Below, piece after piece: positions 1 to 5,270 of a stretch of 12,479 nt of DNA. The notes below the pieces were generated by a model that worked only from the letters and a program-made list of their open reading frames with translations, did no database searches and was not told the DNA's origin. The translations under genes and the position numbers were made by a program. The stretch's first letter is position 1, and the number at the start of each line of letters is the position of its first letter. Source of the stretch: an uncultured Clostridia bacterium (lineage in GTDB: Bacteria; Bacillota; Clostridia; Oscillospirales; CAG-272). The stretch spans positions 1 through 12,479 of the forward strand of contig CANQMJ010000067.1 in the NCBI GenBank assembly GCA_947624945.1. The letters run 5' to 3'.

Positions 1-36
1 ACAAGGGGGACTTTCTTGCGAGAAAGTCCCCCTTGT
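1..36. terminator. Perfect 16-bp hairpin at the window edge
   Basis: Bases 1-16 pair perfectly with 21-36 around a TGCG loop. It resembles the terminators that follow the repeat modules to the right, and on the minus strand it would end a transcript coming through M0. It is cut by the window edge, so its own context is unknown. The 124 bases between it and M0 (37-160) hold only a small 5-bp hairpin (62-75) and no gene I can support. Confidence 0.6.
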
Positions 37-160
37 CAAAAACCAATTTGTAGGTGTGAAAGACGTCACCACGTCAGATGTGCAAAGGTAGCTGCCGGTG
101 GGAGCAGACTGTACATTGAACCGCGGTGAGCGGAGATACCGGTTTATGTGTCGATCTGAA

Positions 161-222
161 ACAATTCCATATTGCAAAGGCAAAATCGTTTATGCAGTTA
201 GGAACTGTAAGACTTTGCTATA
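161..222 (-). repeat. Repeat module M0, partial (hp1 only)
   Basis: This is the most diverged copy of the module family. It keeps the long stem-loop hp1: ACAATTCC (161-168) pairs with GGAACTGT (201-208), and the loop keeps TCGT (186-189; ACGA on the minus strand). One pair is G-U if the minus strand is the RNA and A-C if the plus strand is, which favours minus-strand transcription. Hairpin hp2 and the tRNA-Glu-like 3' end are not recognisable beyond it. It follows M1 directly, without a terminator between them. Confidence 0.55.
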
Positions 223-224
223 TT

Positions 225-351
225 TGACCCGTGCGAGAGATCGAAGGCATCTCGTCGCTGGCGCTCCGAGCTGCTACAGTCCGCGATTTATTATTTTTCA
301 GTTTCGTACACTATGTGCGCGCGGACTGTAAGAGTTCGCTTTAGCACGGAT
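225..351 (-). repeat. Repeat module M1, candidate structured RNA
   Basis: This is a complete module read on the minus strand. The ends close as AUCCGUGC (351-344) with GCACGGGU (234-227). hp1 is an 11-bp perfect stem, 275-285 with 320-330, with TCGT (ACGA on minus) in the loop. hp2 is 247-274, with loop GCCA on the minus strand. The 3' end (minus CUCGCACGGGUCA) matches the 3' end of tRNA-Glu. Bases 280 to 351 and beyond are identical to the matching part of M4. Confidence 0.7.
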
Positions 352-390
352 GCAAAAAGCCTCCCTTTTGGGAGGCTTTTTGACCCGTGC
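344..390 (-). terminator. Terminator hairpin between M2 and M1
   Basis: CAAAAAGCCTCCC pairs with GGGAGGCTTTTTG around TTTT, and the stem can extend through GCACGG (344-349) and CCGTGC (385-390). Read on the minus strand it ends in a run of five U, as an intrinsic terminator should. The A-rich left side makes it plausible in both directions. It lies inside the 127-bp direct repeat and has an identical copy at 2479-2525. Confidence 0.75.
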
Positions 391-498
391 GAGATAATCG
401 AGGGCATCTCGTCGCTGTCGCTCCGAGCTGCAACAGTTCCGCATCGCATAGCAAAGTCGTTTATGCAGTTAGGAACTGTAAGATTTTGATCAGGCACG
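381..498 (-). repeat. Repeat module M2, candidate structured RNA
   Basis: This module lies downstream of the YbjN-like genes. hp1 has changed in sequence but not in pairing: ACAGTTCC (433-440) pairs with GGAACTGT (472-479), where M1, M3 and M5 have CAGTCCGCG with its partner. hp2 is 404-431, with loop GACA on the minus strand. The 3' end carries the tRNA-Glu-like CUCGCACGGGUCA. The 5' arm is weaker, with CGTGC (498-494) pairing to GCACG. A possible promoter for it lies at 507-535. Confidence 0.68.
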
Positions 499-506
499 TT
501 TCCTCA

Positions 507-535
507 TTCTTATCAAACAGCAAAACTAATGACAA
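507..535 (-). promoter_or_regulatory. Possible promoter in front of module M2
   Basis: On the minus strand TTGTCA (535-530) is followed after 17 bases by TAAGAA (512-507). The -35 box is one base from consensus and the -10 box is poor. A start about seven bases further on would fall at the 5' edge of M2, which is the main reason to list it. The rest of 499-725, between M2 and the YbjN terminator, shows only short hairpins and no gene. Confidence 0.3.
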
Positions 536-725
536 AAAAATAGTCCATGTCATATTTCTTTTTCTTGTCTCAATCAACATGACCGTATGCCTGCTGCTTC
601 CAATGATTTTGGTCAGGCTTTCCTGAGATAGTTTAATTTTTTCTCAATACAGGAAGATTTTCTGCCATCATATCCATCAATTTTCCTTATGAATCAGACA
701 TCTGTCTCACCTTGCTTTCATATCA

Positions 726-758
726 CAACAAGCTCCGGACACGAACCGGAGCTTGTTG
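726..758 (-). terminator. Terminator of the YbjN-like gene pair
   Basis: This is a perfect 13-bp stem (726-738 with 746-758) and a 7-base loop. It begins 11 bases past the stop of the second YbjN-like gene on the minus strand. No clear U run follows, so termination rests on the strong stem and on position. Confidence 0.7.
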
Positions 759-768
759 CGTAAAATCT

Positions 769-1242
769 TTATCGGTTTGCAATGAAATCGTTAATAGTAA
801 TCAATCCCTTGCAAAGTGCAAAGAATTTATCGTTATACGCGTCTACAACTGCACAAGAGCAGTCCACTAAGTATTCAAATAAACCGTCTCCGATTTTGCT
901 TTTTCTAAATGAAGCAGTCAATCTGAAAGCAATATCTCCGGTTTCAATGTCATAGTCAAAACTACCGTCTGCAAGTTCGTAAGAAGCAGCGCATGTGGCG
1001 ATAGCCAGATCCATTCGTTTGTCTTTCGGAACTGTAAACGGAAGCTTGGAGAACACACGAAGCAGCTGCCGTTCAGAATCTATTGCAATGACAAATTCCA
1101 TCGGAATGCCTTCGCCGGAGACTTCGAATGTTACAACTAAATCATCATCATGTTTCTGATACTTCCAATGCCTTTTATCAAGCGCAGCACACAAATCACA
1201 ATATACTGTTTTTGCAAGAGCTGTTTCATTTGCTTCAGCCAT
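769..1242 (-). CDS. YbjN-like domain protein, second of a tandem pair
   Basis: This gene encodes a 157-residue protein related along its whole length to its upstream neighbour. Shared features are MAE at the start, a WKY segment followed by D-x-D-L near residues 26-35, the block DGSFDYDI near 92-99, and a C-terminal YNDK...KGLITINDFI. The alternating strand and helix pattern, the 'RQLLRVFSKLPFTVP' segment and the length fit the YbjN (sensory-transduction-like, secretion-chaperone-fold) family. No biochemical role is established for these stand-alone members. There is no signal peptide or membrane segment, so it is probably cytoplasmic. The start at 1242 has GAGGGG eight bases upstream, and 12 bases separate it from the preceding gene, so the two form an operon ending in the hairpin at 726-758. 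The codons are more AT-rich than in the fatty-acid genes. The family call is from memory of its pattern. Confidence 0.7.
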   Translation of the reverse strand: MAEANETALAKTVYCDLCAALDKRHWKYQKHDDDLVVTFEVSGEGIPMEFVIAIDSERQLLRVFSKLPFTVPKDKRMDLAIATCAASYELADGSFDYDIETGDIAFRLTASFRKSKIGDGLFEYLVDCSCAVVDAYNDKFFALCKGLITINDFIANR

Positions 1243-1254
1243 AATAATTTCCCC

Positions 1255-1734
1255 TCAGTTATTAGAAATATTAGAAATAAACTTTTCGATGGTTATCATG
1301 CCCTTACCGAGCATTAATAACTTATCATTGTACTCGTCGATTATATAGCAGGAGCCCATCAGCATATAAGTAAACAAATCACTGCTTATTTCACTCTCAA
1401 TAAAGCTGCTGGTCATTCTGAACAAAATGTGACCGTGAACGATATCATAATCAAAACTGCCGTCTATTAACATGTTATTTATAATACTTATAGCGATCGC
1501 AGCATCGAGCCTTTTTTCTTCGGGAATGACAAATGGGAGATGCGACAAAAGCATGATAAGCTGCCGATCCGTTTCCACTTTGACAGAGATGTCCATTGGA
1601 AGATCATCTCCCTGCGCACCACATTCGATGCTGAGGTCATAATCATCGCGCTTGTACTTCCAATCATGAGATTCAAGCGTTGCGCACAATGTTTTATATA
1701 CTTTTTGAGCGCGTGCTGATTTTTCTTCCGCCAT
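1255..1734 (-). CDS. YbjN-like domain protein, first of a tandem pair
   Basis: This gene encodes 159 residues and is a clear paralogue of the gene at 769-1242. The common skeleton is MAE, a WKYKRDDYDLS segment, 'DRQLIMLLSHLPFVIPEEKR', DGSFDYDI, and a C-terminal YNDK...LGKGMITIEKFI. This points to a local tandem duplication followed by marked divergence. It is likely a soluble YbjN-family protein of unknown role; proteins of this fold often act as binding or chaperone partners, but no partner is visible here. The start at 1734 is set by AAGGAGA eight bases upstream. It is transcribed from the promoter at 1970-1998 after a leader of about 230 bases. The pair is AT-rich and lies between two blocks of repeat modules, which suggests acquisition as a cassette. 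Confidence 0.7.
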   Translation of the reverse strand: MAEEKSARAQKVYKTLCATLESHDWKYKRDDYDLSIECGAQGDDLPMDISVKVETDRQLIMLLSHLPFVIPEEKRLDAAIAISIINNMLIDGSFDYDIVHGHILFRMTSSFIESEISSDLFTYMLMGSCYIIDEYNDKLLMLGKGMITIEKFISNISNN

Positions 1735-1969
1735 GTCTTTTTCTCCTTAAATCATATTTTATGTTTTTGATCCAAAACTCTCGAATATCATCTCATTCGA
1801 CTGAATTTTCGCAGCATCGAATTTCAATATAAATAAGCATGTGCGATCCGCGTAAACACATTGAACATAGGATACCGAAATTGACTTCACAGTCGCTCGA
1901 AATTTGATTTGCCGGCGTTTGATATCATGCAGGCAGTGCCCATCCGTTCAAAATATACAATTTTGAGAC

Positions 1970-1998
1970 ATTATATCACATTTTGACGAAAAAGTCAA
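1970..1998 (-). promoter_or_regulatory. Sigma-A promoter of the YbjN-like pair
   Basis: On the minus strand TTGACT (1998-1993) and TATAAT (1975-1970) are separated by 17 bases. The start of transcription would be near 1963, giving a 5' leader of about 230 bases before the first gene. In the leader a 6-bp stem, ATTCGA with TCGAAT (1796-1823), is visible; I recognise no known riboswitch. The stretch 1999-2162 between this promoter and the terminator at 2163 holds no gene I can support. Confidence 0.8.
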
Positions 1999-2162
1999 TA
2001 CACGTTCGTGCATTTTCACCTTTTTTGTGTTTATTACGATCTTTTTTTGCAATTTCGACATTGATTATGCCTCCTATTATGCAGTTTTTTCTTATCTCTT
2101 CTTATATATCTGATCTTCAACGCTATCCTGCCGGTCTTTACTGCAAGGATTGTTTAATGAAC

Positions 2163-2193
2163 AGAAAAAGGCGGCAGATTACCGCCTTTTTCT
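2163..2193 (-). terminator. Terminator closing the M5-M4-M3 block
   Basis: AGAAAAAGGCGG (2163-2174) pairs with CCGCCTTTTTCT (2182-2193) around a 7-base loop. The A and U tracts on the two sides make it a bidirectional intrinsic terminator. On the minus strand it would end a transcript running from the tRNAs through the modules, before the YbjN promoter. Confidence 0.8.
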
Positions 2194-2261
2194 CGGTCAT
2201 GAAAGCCAAAACCGAAGCACGAATAAACCGCGTATTACATACACTTTTACGGTGTTCGTCG

Positions 2262-2355
2262 GCAGTTTGTCGGCTTTGCCGCCAACCTGCAACAGTCCGC
2301 GATTTATTATTGTTCGGTTTCGTACACAGCACCTACGCGGACTGTAAGATTTTGA
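2262..2355 (-). repeat. Repeat module M3, lacking the tRNA-like 3' end
   Basis: This copy has hp1 (2292-2301 with 2336-2345, 10 bp) and the second type of hp2 (2262-2290). On the minus strand that hp2 is GCAG, G-A mismatch, UUG with CAA, G-A mismatch, CGGC with GCCG, loop AAA. Beyond hp2 the sequence departs from the other modules: no CACGGGTCA end is present, and about 70 unrelated bases lead into the terminator at 2163-2193. It follows M4 directly on the minus strand without its own terminator in between. Confidence 0.65.
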
Positions 2356-2357
2356 TT

Positions 2358-2486
2358 TGACCCGTGCGAGATGATCGAGGGCATCTCGTCGCTGACGCTC
2401 CGAGCTGCAACAGTTCCGCGATTTATTATTTTTCAGTTTCGTACACTATGTGCGCGCGGACTGTAAGAGTTCGCTTTAGCACGGAT
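2358..2486 (-). repeat. Repeat module M4, candidate structured RNA
   Basis: This is a complete module. The closing arms are AUCCGUGC (2486-2479) and GCACGGGU (2367-2360) on the minus strand. hp1 uses 2410-2420 and 2455-2464 with a single bulged base. hp2 is 2381-2408, with loop GUCA flanked by tandem G-A and A-G pairs. The 3' end copies the tRNA-Glu 3' end. The part from 2415 on belongs to the 127-bp stretch identical to 280-406. Confidence 0.7.
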
Positions 2487-2525
2487 GCAAAAAGCCTCCC
2501 TTTTGGGAGGCTTTTTGACCCGTGC
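2479..2525 (-). terminator. Terminator hairpin between M5 and M4
   Basis: This is an identical copy of the hairpin at 344-390: CAAAAAGCCTCCC with GGGAGGCTTTTTG around TTTT, extended by GCACGG and CCGTGC. On the minus strand it directly follows the CACGGGTCA end of M5 and supplies a U5 tract. Confidence 0.75.
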
Positions 2526-2643
2526 GAGATAATCGAGGGCAGTTTGTCGGCTTTGCCGCCAACCTGCTACAGTCCGCGATTGTATGTCAAACAGTATCGT
2601 TTGCCGCGTCCACGCAGACTGTAAGACTTTGATTAGGCACGGG
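2516..2643 (-). repeat. Repeat module M5, candidate structured RNA next to tRNA-Glu
   Basis: This is the module closest to the tRNA genes. The closing stem is CCCGUGC (2643-2637) with GCACGGG (2525-2519) on the minus strand. A further UAAUC/GAUUA pairing is possible inside it. hp1 (2568-2578 with 2613-2623) has one changed base, which pairs as U-G on the minus strand but would be a C-A mismatch on the plus strand. hp2 (2539-2567) is the same type as in M3. The 5' arm can also pair with the tRNA-Glu 3' end through the hairpin at 2637-2693. Confidence 0.7.
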
Positions 2644-2693
2644 ACAAACACAAATGGGACTGCTGTGCAGTCCCATTTGTGTTTGACCCGTGC
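2637..2693 (-). terminator. 27-bp hairpin that includes the tRNA-Glu 3' end
   Basis: Bases 2637-2663 and 2667-2693 pair at 26 of 27 positions around a 3-base loop. The lower part of one arm is the 3' acceptor strand of tRNA-Glu, and the other arm is the 5' edge of M5. On the minus strand it acts as the terminator after tRNA-Glu, with TTTGTGTTTG downstream of the stem core. In the mature tRNA the acceptor strand must pair with the tRNA 5' end instead, so the lower stem can form only before processing or in failed molecules. Confidence 0.75.
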
Positions 2694-2755
2694 GAGAATC
2701 GAACTCGCGTTACCGCCGTGAAAGGGCGGTGTCTTAGCCGCTTGACCAACGGGCC
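2684..2755 (-). tRNA. tRNA-Glu(TTC)
   Basis: This is a 72-nt cloverleaf on the minus strand. The acceptor arms are GGCCCGT and ACGGGTC with one G-U pair, the anticodon arm is CCGCC-CTTTCAC-GGCGG with anticodon TTC, and the T arm is GCGAG-TTCGATT-CTCGC. The discriminator is A and CCA is not encoded, so CCA must be added after transcription. It lies one base after tRNA-Met on the same transcript. Its 3' end is copied in four repeat modules to the left. Confidence 0.96.
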
Positions 2756-2756
2756 G

Positions 2757-2830
2757 TAGCGGAAATTGGACTTGAACCCATGACCTACCGGGTATGAACC
2801 GGTTGCTCTAGCCAACTGAGCTATTCCGCC
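2757..2830 (-). tRNA. tRNA-Met(CAT), elongator type
   Basis: This is a 74-nt cloverleaf on the minus strand with acceptor GGCGGAA/TTCCGCT, anticodon arm ACCGG-TTCATAC-CCGGT and anticodon CAT. The anticodon stem lacks the three G-C pairs of initiator tRNA and position 1 is paired, so it is an elongator; a CAT tRNA-Ile (lysidine type) is not excluded but less likely. One pair in the T stem is G-A (ATGGG against CCAAT), which is unusual. CCA is not encoded. It is the first gene after the promoter at 2859-2887. Confidence 0.92.
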
Positions 2831-2858
2831 GTTTGCGCTCAATGTATCAAGCTTGTAT

Positions 2859-2887
2859 ATTATATCAGAGGAATCGGCGGTTGTCAA
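2859..2887 (-). promoter_or_regulatory. Consensus sigma-A promoter of the tRNA genes
   Basis: On the minus strand TTGACA (2887-2882), 17 bases, TATAAT (2864-2859): a perfect match to the housekeeping consensus. Transcription should start near 2852, about 22 bases before tRNA-Met. It is divergent from the acpP promoter about 200 bases away. Confidence 0.92.
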
Positions 2888-3083
2888 CACTTTTAATTGA
2901 AATTTTTTTCGGATAAAGACCGCCTTTCATCGCGGCGTGTTCGTCCGATGCATTTTATACTTGCGTCTAAGACGGTTACACACATTTTTCGTCTATTCGG
3001 ACAAAATTATCTACAAATTTATCGCCTTGTTTGTGAAAAAACAGTAGCGGGGTGCCAAACCTTAACATTGTTGCAAAAATTCG

Positions 3084-3112
3084 TTGACAAAGGTTTTGCC
3101 TTGTAATATAAT
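3084..3112 (+). promoter_or_regulatory. Consensus sigma-A promoter of the fatty-acid operon
   Basis: TTGACA (3084-3089), a 17-base spacer and TATAAT (3107-3112) match the consensus exactly. Transcription should begin near 3119. A promoter this strong usually needs repression, which fits the palindrome just downstream. Confidence 0.93.
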
Positions 3113-3123
3113 AATTCTCAGCT

Positions 3124-3145
3124 AAATGTTGACTAATCAACATTT
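3124..3145. promoter_or_regulatory. Palindrome, likely operator of the fatty-acid operon
   Basis: AAATGTTGA and TCAACATTT form perfect 9-bp half-sites around CTAA, about 5 to 26 bases after the predicted transcription start. The position suits a repressor that blocks early elongation. The TTGA...TCAA core recalls FabT-type (MarR-family) sites, though the spacing differs, and it does not look like the FapR site. No regulator gene is in the window. In RNA the same bases could form a short hairpin, so leader control is the alternative. Confidence 0.6.
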
Positions 3146-3180
3146 GACGAAAAATGAAGAAACGAAAGGTATTTTTTGAG

Positions 3181-3402
3181 ATGGTTCTGGAAAAAATTAA
3201 AGAAATGCTCGCAGAAAAGCTCGATGTTGAGCCCGATGAGATCACGGAGGACTCGAAGTTCGCAGACCTCGGTCTCGACTCTCTTGACCTTGCCGAAATG
3301 CTCATGAACGTCGAATCAGAATTCGGCGTATCCGTCGAGACGGACGAGAGCCTTGACACAGTCGGTGCGCTCGTTGCAAAGATAGAGTCGCTTCAGGGCT
3401 GA
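3181..3402 (+). CDS. acpP: Acyl carrier protein
   Basis: This gene encodes a 73-residue acidic helical protein, the usual size for bacterial ACP. Ser34 in the motif GLDSLDLAEM is the site that receives 4'-phosphopantetheine, and the four-helix pattern follows. In the cytoplasm it carries growing acyl chains as thioesters between FabD, FabF, FabG, FabZ and FabK, all encoded just downstream. I chose ATG 3181 because it gives the normal N-terminus (MVLEKIKEML) and has AAAGG about 11 bases upstream; ATG 3154 would add nine basic residues and has no ribosome site. It is the first gene of the operon, with a 60-base leader containing the palindrome at 3124-3145. Confidence 0.96.
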   Translation: MVLEKIKEMLAEKLDVEPDEITEDSKFADLGLDSLDLAEMLMNVESEFGVSVETDESLDTVGALVAKIESLQG

Positions 3403-3411
3403 GAGCGCAAG

Positions 3412-4362
3412 ATGCTCAACTCACGCATTTGCGAAATGCTCGGGATCCGCTATCCCGTCTTCCAGGGCGGGATGGCGTGGATCTCGGACGGCAGACTCGC
3501 CGCCGCCGTATCAGAGGCGGGCGGGCTCGGCATCATCTCCGCGATGAACGCGGACGCCGGCTACCTGAAAGGGCAGGTCGAGACTGCGAAATCGCTGACG
3601 GATAAACCGTTCGGCGTCAACATCATGCTCATGAGCCCGCACGCGGACGAAGTCGCCGACGCGGTCATAGAGCTTGGCGTAAAAGTCGTAACTACGGGCG
3701 CAGGGTCGCCCGCGAAATATATGCAGAAGTGGAAGGACGCAGGCATAACCGTCGTGCCCGTCGTCGCGTCTGTCGCGTCGGCGAAGCTGGCGGTGCGCGC
3801 GGGCGCGGACGCCGTTATCGCGGAAGGGCAGGAGTCGGGCGGTCACATCGGCGAGCTCACGACGATGGCGCTCGTCCCGCAGGTCGCGGACGCTGTCGAC
3901 GTGCCCGTACTCGCGGCGGGCGGCATCGCGGACGGACGCGGCATGGCGGCCGCGTTCATGCTCGGCGCCTGCGGCGTGCAGATGGGAACACGGTTCCTCG
4001 TCGCGAAAGAGTGCGGGGTACATCAGAATTACAAAAATATGGTGCTCAAAGCGTCCGACATATCGACGGTCGTGACGGGCCGCCGCTTCGGCGGCAACAC
4101 GTGCCGCGGGATAAAAAATCAGTTCACGCGCGAATTCGTCAAGACCGAATACGCACCCGAGACGACGGCGGACGACGTCGCGATGCTTGGCGCAGGTTCG
4201 CTTCGCCGCGCCGCCGTTGAGGGCGACGTCAAAACGGGCAGCGTGCTCGCGGGTCAGATCGCGGGCATGGTGAACGAGGAAATGACGGCGAAGGAGATAG
4301 TCGAGAGCGTATGCGCCGAATGTGAGAATTATCTGAAAGGCGGTTCGAAATGGGTAAAATAG
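3412..4362 (+). CDS. fabK: Enoyl-ACP reductase II (FMN type)
   Basis: This protein of 316 residues reduces the trans-2-enoyl-ACP double bond at the end of each elongation cycle, using NAD(P)H and FMN. It has the nitronate-monooxygenase/FabK TIM-barrel pattern: YPVFQGGMAWIS (14-25), EGQESGGHIG (138-147) with the likely catalytic His145, and the phosphate-binding GGIADGRG (170-177) followed by GVQMGTRF (188-195). The fatty-acid operon context separates it from plain nitronate monooxygenases. FabK replaces FabI in many Clostridia and streptococci and is resistant to triclosan as a family property. It starts 9 bases after acpP without a clear Shine-Dalgarno site, so translation may be coupled. 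Its end overlaps fabD by 13 bases. Confidence 0.94.
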   Translation: MLNSRICEMLGIRYPVFQGGMAWISDGRLAAAVSEAGGLGIISAMNADAGYLKGQVETAKSLTDKPFGVNIMLMSPHADEVADAVIELGVKVVTTGAGSPAKYMQKWKDAGITVVPVVASVASAKLAVRAGADAVIAEGQESGGHIGELTTMALVPQVADAVDVPVLAAGGIADGRGMAAAFMLGACGVQMGTRFLVAKECGVHQNYKNMVLKASDISTVVTGRRFGGNTCRGIKNQFTREFVKTEYAPETTADDVAMLGAGSLRRAAVEGDVKTGSVLAGQIAGMVNEEMTAKEIVESVCAECENYLKGGSKWVK

Positions 4363-5270
4363 CGTTTGTATTTTCCGGTCAGGGCGCGCAGCACCCCGGC
4401 ATGGGAAAGGAATTTTACGAAAGCGTGCCGGCGGTGAGAGCGCTGTTCGACGACGCCGAAAAGCGCCGTCCGGGCACGCTGTCGGTCATGTTCGACGGCG
4501 ACGCGGAGGAGCTCAAAAAGACCGAGAACACGCAGCCGTGTCTCTATCTCTGCGACCTCGCACCGGCGATAATGCTGAAGGAAGCCGGCATCGTGCCGGA
4601 CGCCGTCGCGGGATTCTCGCTCGGCGAGCTCGCCGCGCTCGCATTCGCGGGCTCCTACACATACGAGGACGGATTCTCGCTCACGACGACGCGCGGCGTC
4701 TATATGGGCGAGGCGACGAGAGAAGCCAAAACGTCGATGGTAGCGGCTGTCAAGGTGCCGTCGAACGTAGTCGAAGAAGTCGCGGCACAGTTCAGGCACG
4801 TGTACCCCGTCAACTACAACTGCCCCGGTCAGGTCGCGGTTGCGGGCGACGCGGACGAGATCGCAGAGTTCTCGACGGCTCTCAAGGAGCGCGGAGGCGC
4901 CGCACTGCCGCTTAAAGTCGCTGGCGGATTCCATTCGCCCTATATGGACGGCGCGGCGGTTAAATTCGCGTCCGCGATAGACGCGGCGGGGCTCTCCGAC
5001 CCGACGATCCCCGTCTACTCGAACACGACGGGCAAGCCGTATACGACACCCGTATCGGAAACGCTGAAAATGCAGATGAACCACCCGGTACGCTGGGAGG
5101 ATTCGGTCCGCGCGATGGCGAACGCGGGCGTCGACGTATTCATCGAAACGGGCGTCGGCAACGTGCTGACGAAGCTGATAAAGAAAACGCTGCCCGACGC
5201 TAAGGCTTATACCGCCGACACGGTAGAAGCGTGCGAGAGCATAATCGCCGAGCTCGGAGGGGCGCGGTGA
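4350..5270 (+). CDS. fabD: Malonyl-CoA:ACP transacylase
   Basis: This protein of 306 residues moves malonyl from CoA to ACP to feed elongation. The N-terminus has FVFSGQGAQHPGMG (6-19). The nucleophile is Ser90 in GFSLGE, where most relatives have GHSLGE or GLSLGE. Arg115 in TTTRGVYMGEA binds the malonyl carboxylate, and His195 in GGFHSPYM is the catalytic partner. The C-terminal ETGVGNVLTKL fits the family. ATG 4350 lies inside the end of fabK and has AAAGGCGG six bases upstream, which points to coupled translation. The stop overlaps the fabG start as TGATG. Confidence 0.95.
   Translation: MGKIAFVFSGQGAQHPGMGKEFYESVPAVRALFDDAEKRRPGTLSVMFDGDAEELKKTENTQPCLYLCDLAPAIMLKEAGIVPDAVAGFSLGELAALAFAGSYTYEDGFSLTTTRGVYMGEATREAKTSMVAAVKVPSNVVEEVAAQFRHVYPVNYNCPGQVAVAGDADEIAEFSTALKERGGAALPLKVAGGFHSPYMDGAAVKFASAIDAAGLSDPTIPVYSNTTGKPYTTPVSETLKMQMNHPVRWEDSVRAMANAGVDVFIETGVGNVLTKLIKKTLPDAKAYTADTVEACESIIAELGGAR

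Noticed and set aside
1983..2360. Open frame of 125 codons on the plus strand through the repeats
   Set aside because: It overlaps the YbjN promoter, a terminator and module M3, has no ribosome site, and its protein is composed of translated repeat and has no family pattern.
223..2643. CRISPR array
   Set aside because: The units are 95-130 bases with internal hairpins, the spacing is irregular, there are no uniform spacers, and no cas gene is near.
223..2643. Integron attC array with cassettes
   Set aside because: The stems lack the paired R and L boxes with GTT/AAC ends, and no integron integrase is in the window. The cassette-like layout is explained equally well by recombination between direct repeats.
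2633..2890. Open frame on the minus strand covering both tRNAs
   Set aside because: It reads through two clear tRNA genes and their promoter, so it cannot be a real gene.
3154..3180. Earlier ATG for acpP
   Set aside because: It adds nine mostly basic residues not found in ACPs and has no ribosome site.
4329..5084. Long antisense open frames within the fatty-acid and Sel1 genes (also 7828-8685 and 11072-12352)
   Set aside because: These arise from GC-rich codon use on the real coding strand. Their proteins are Arg/His/Val-rich, and the sense frames have complete catalytic motifs.
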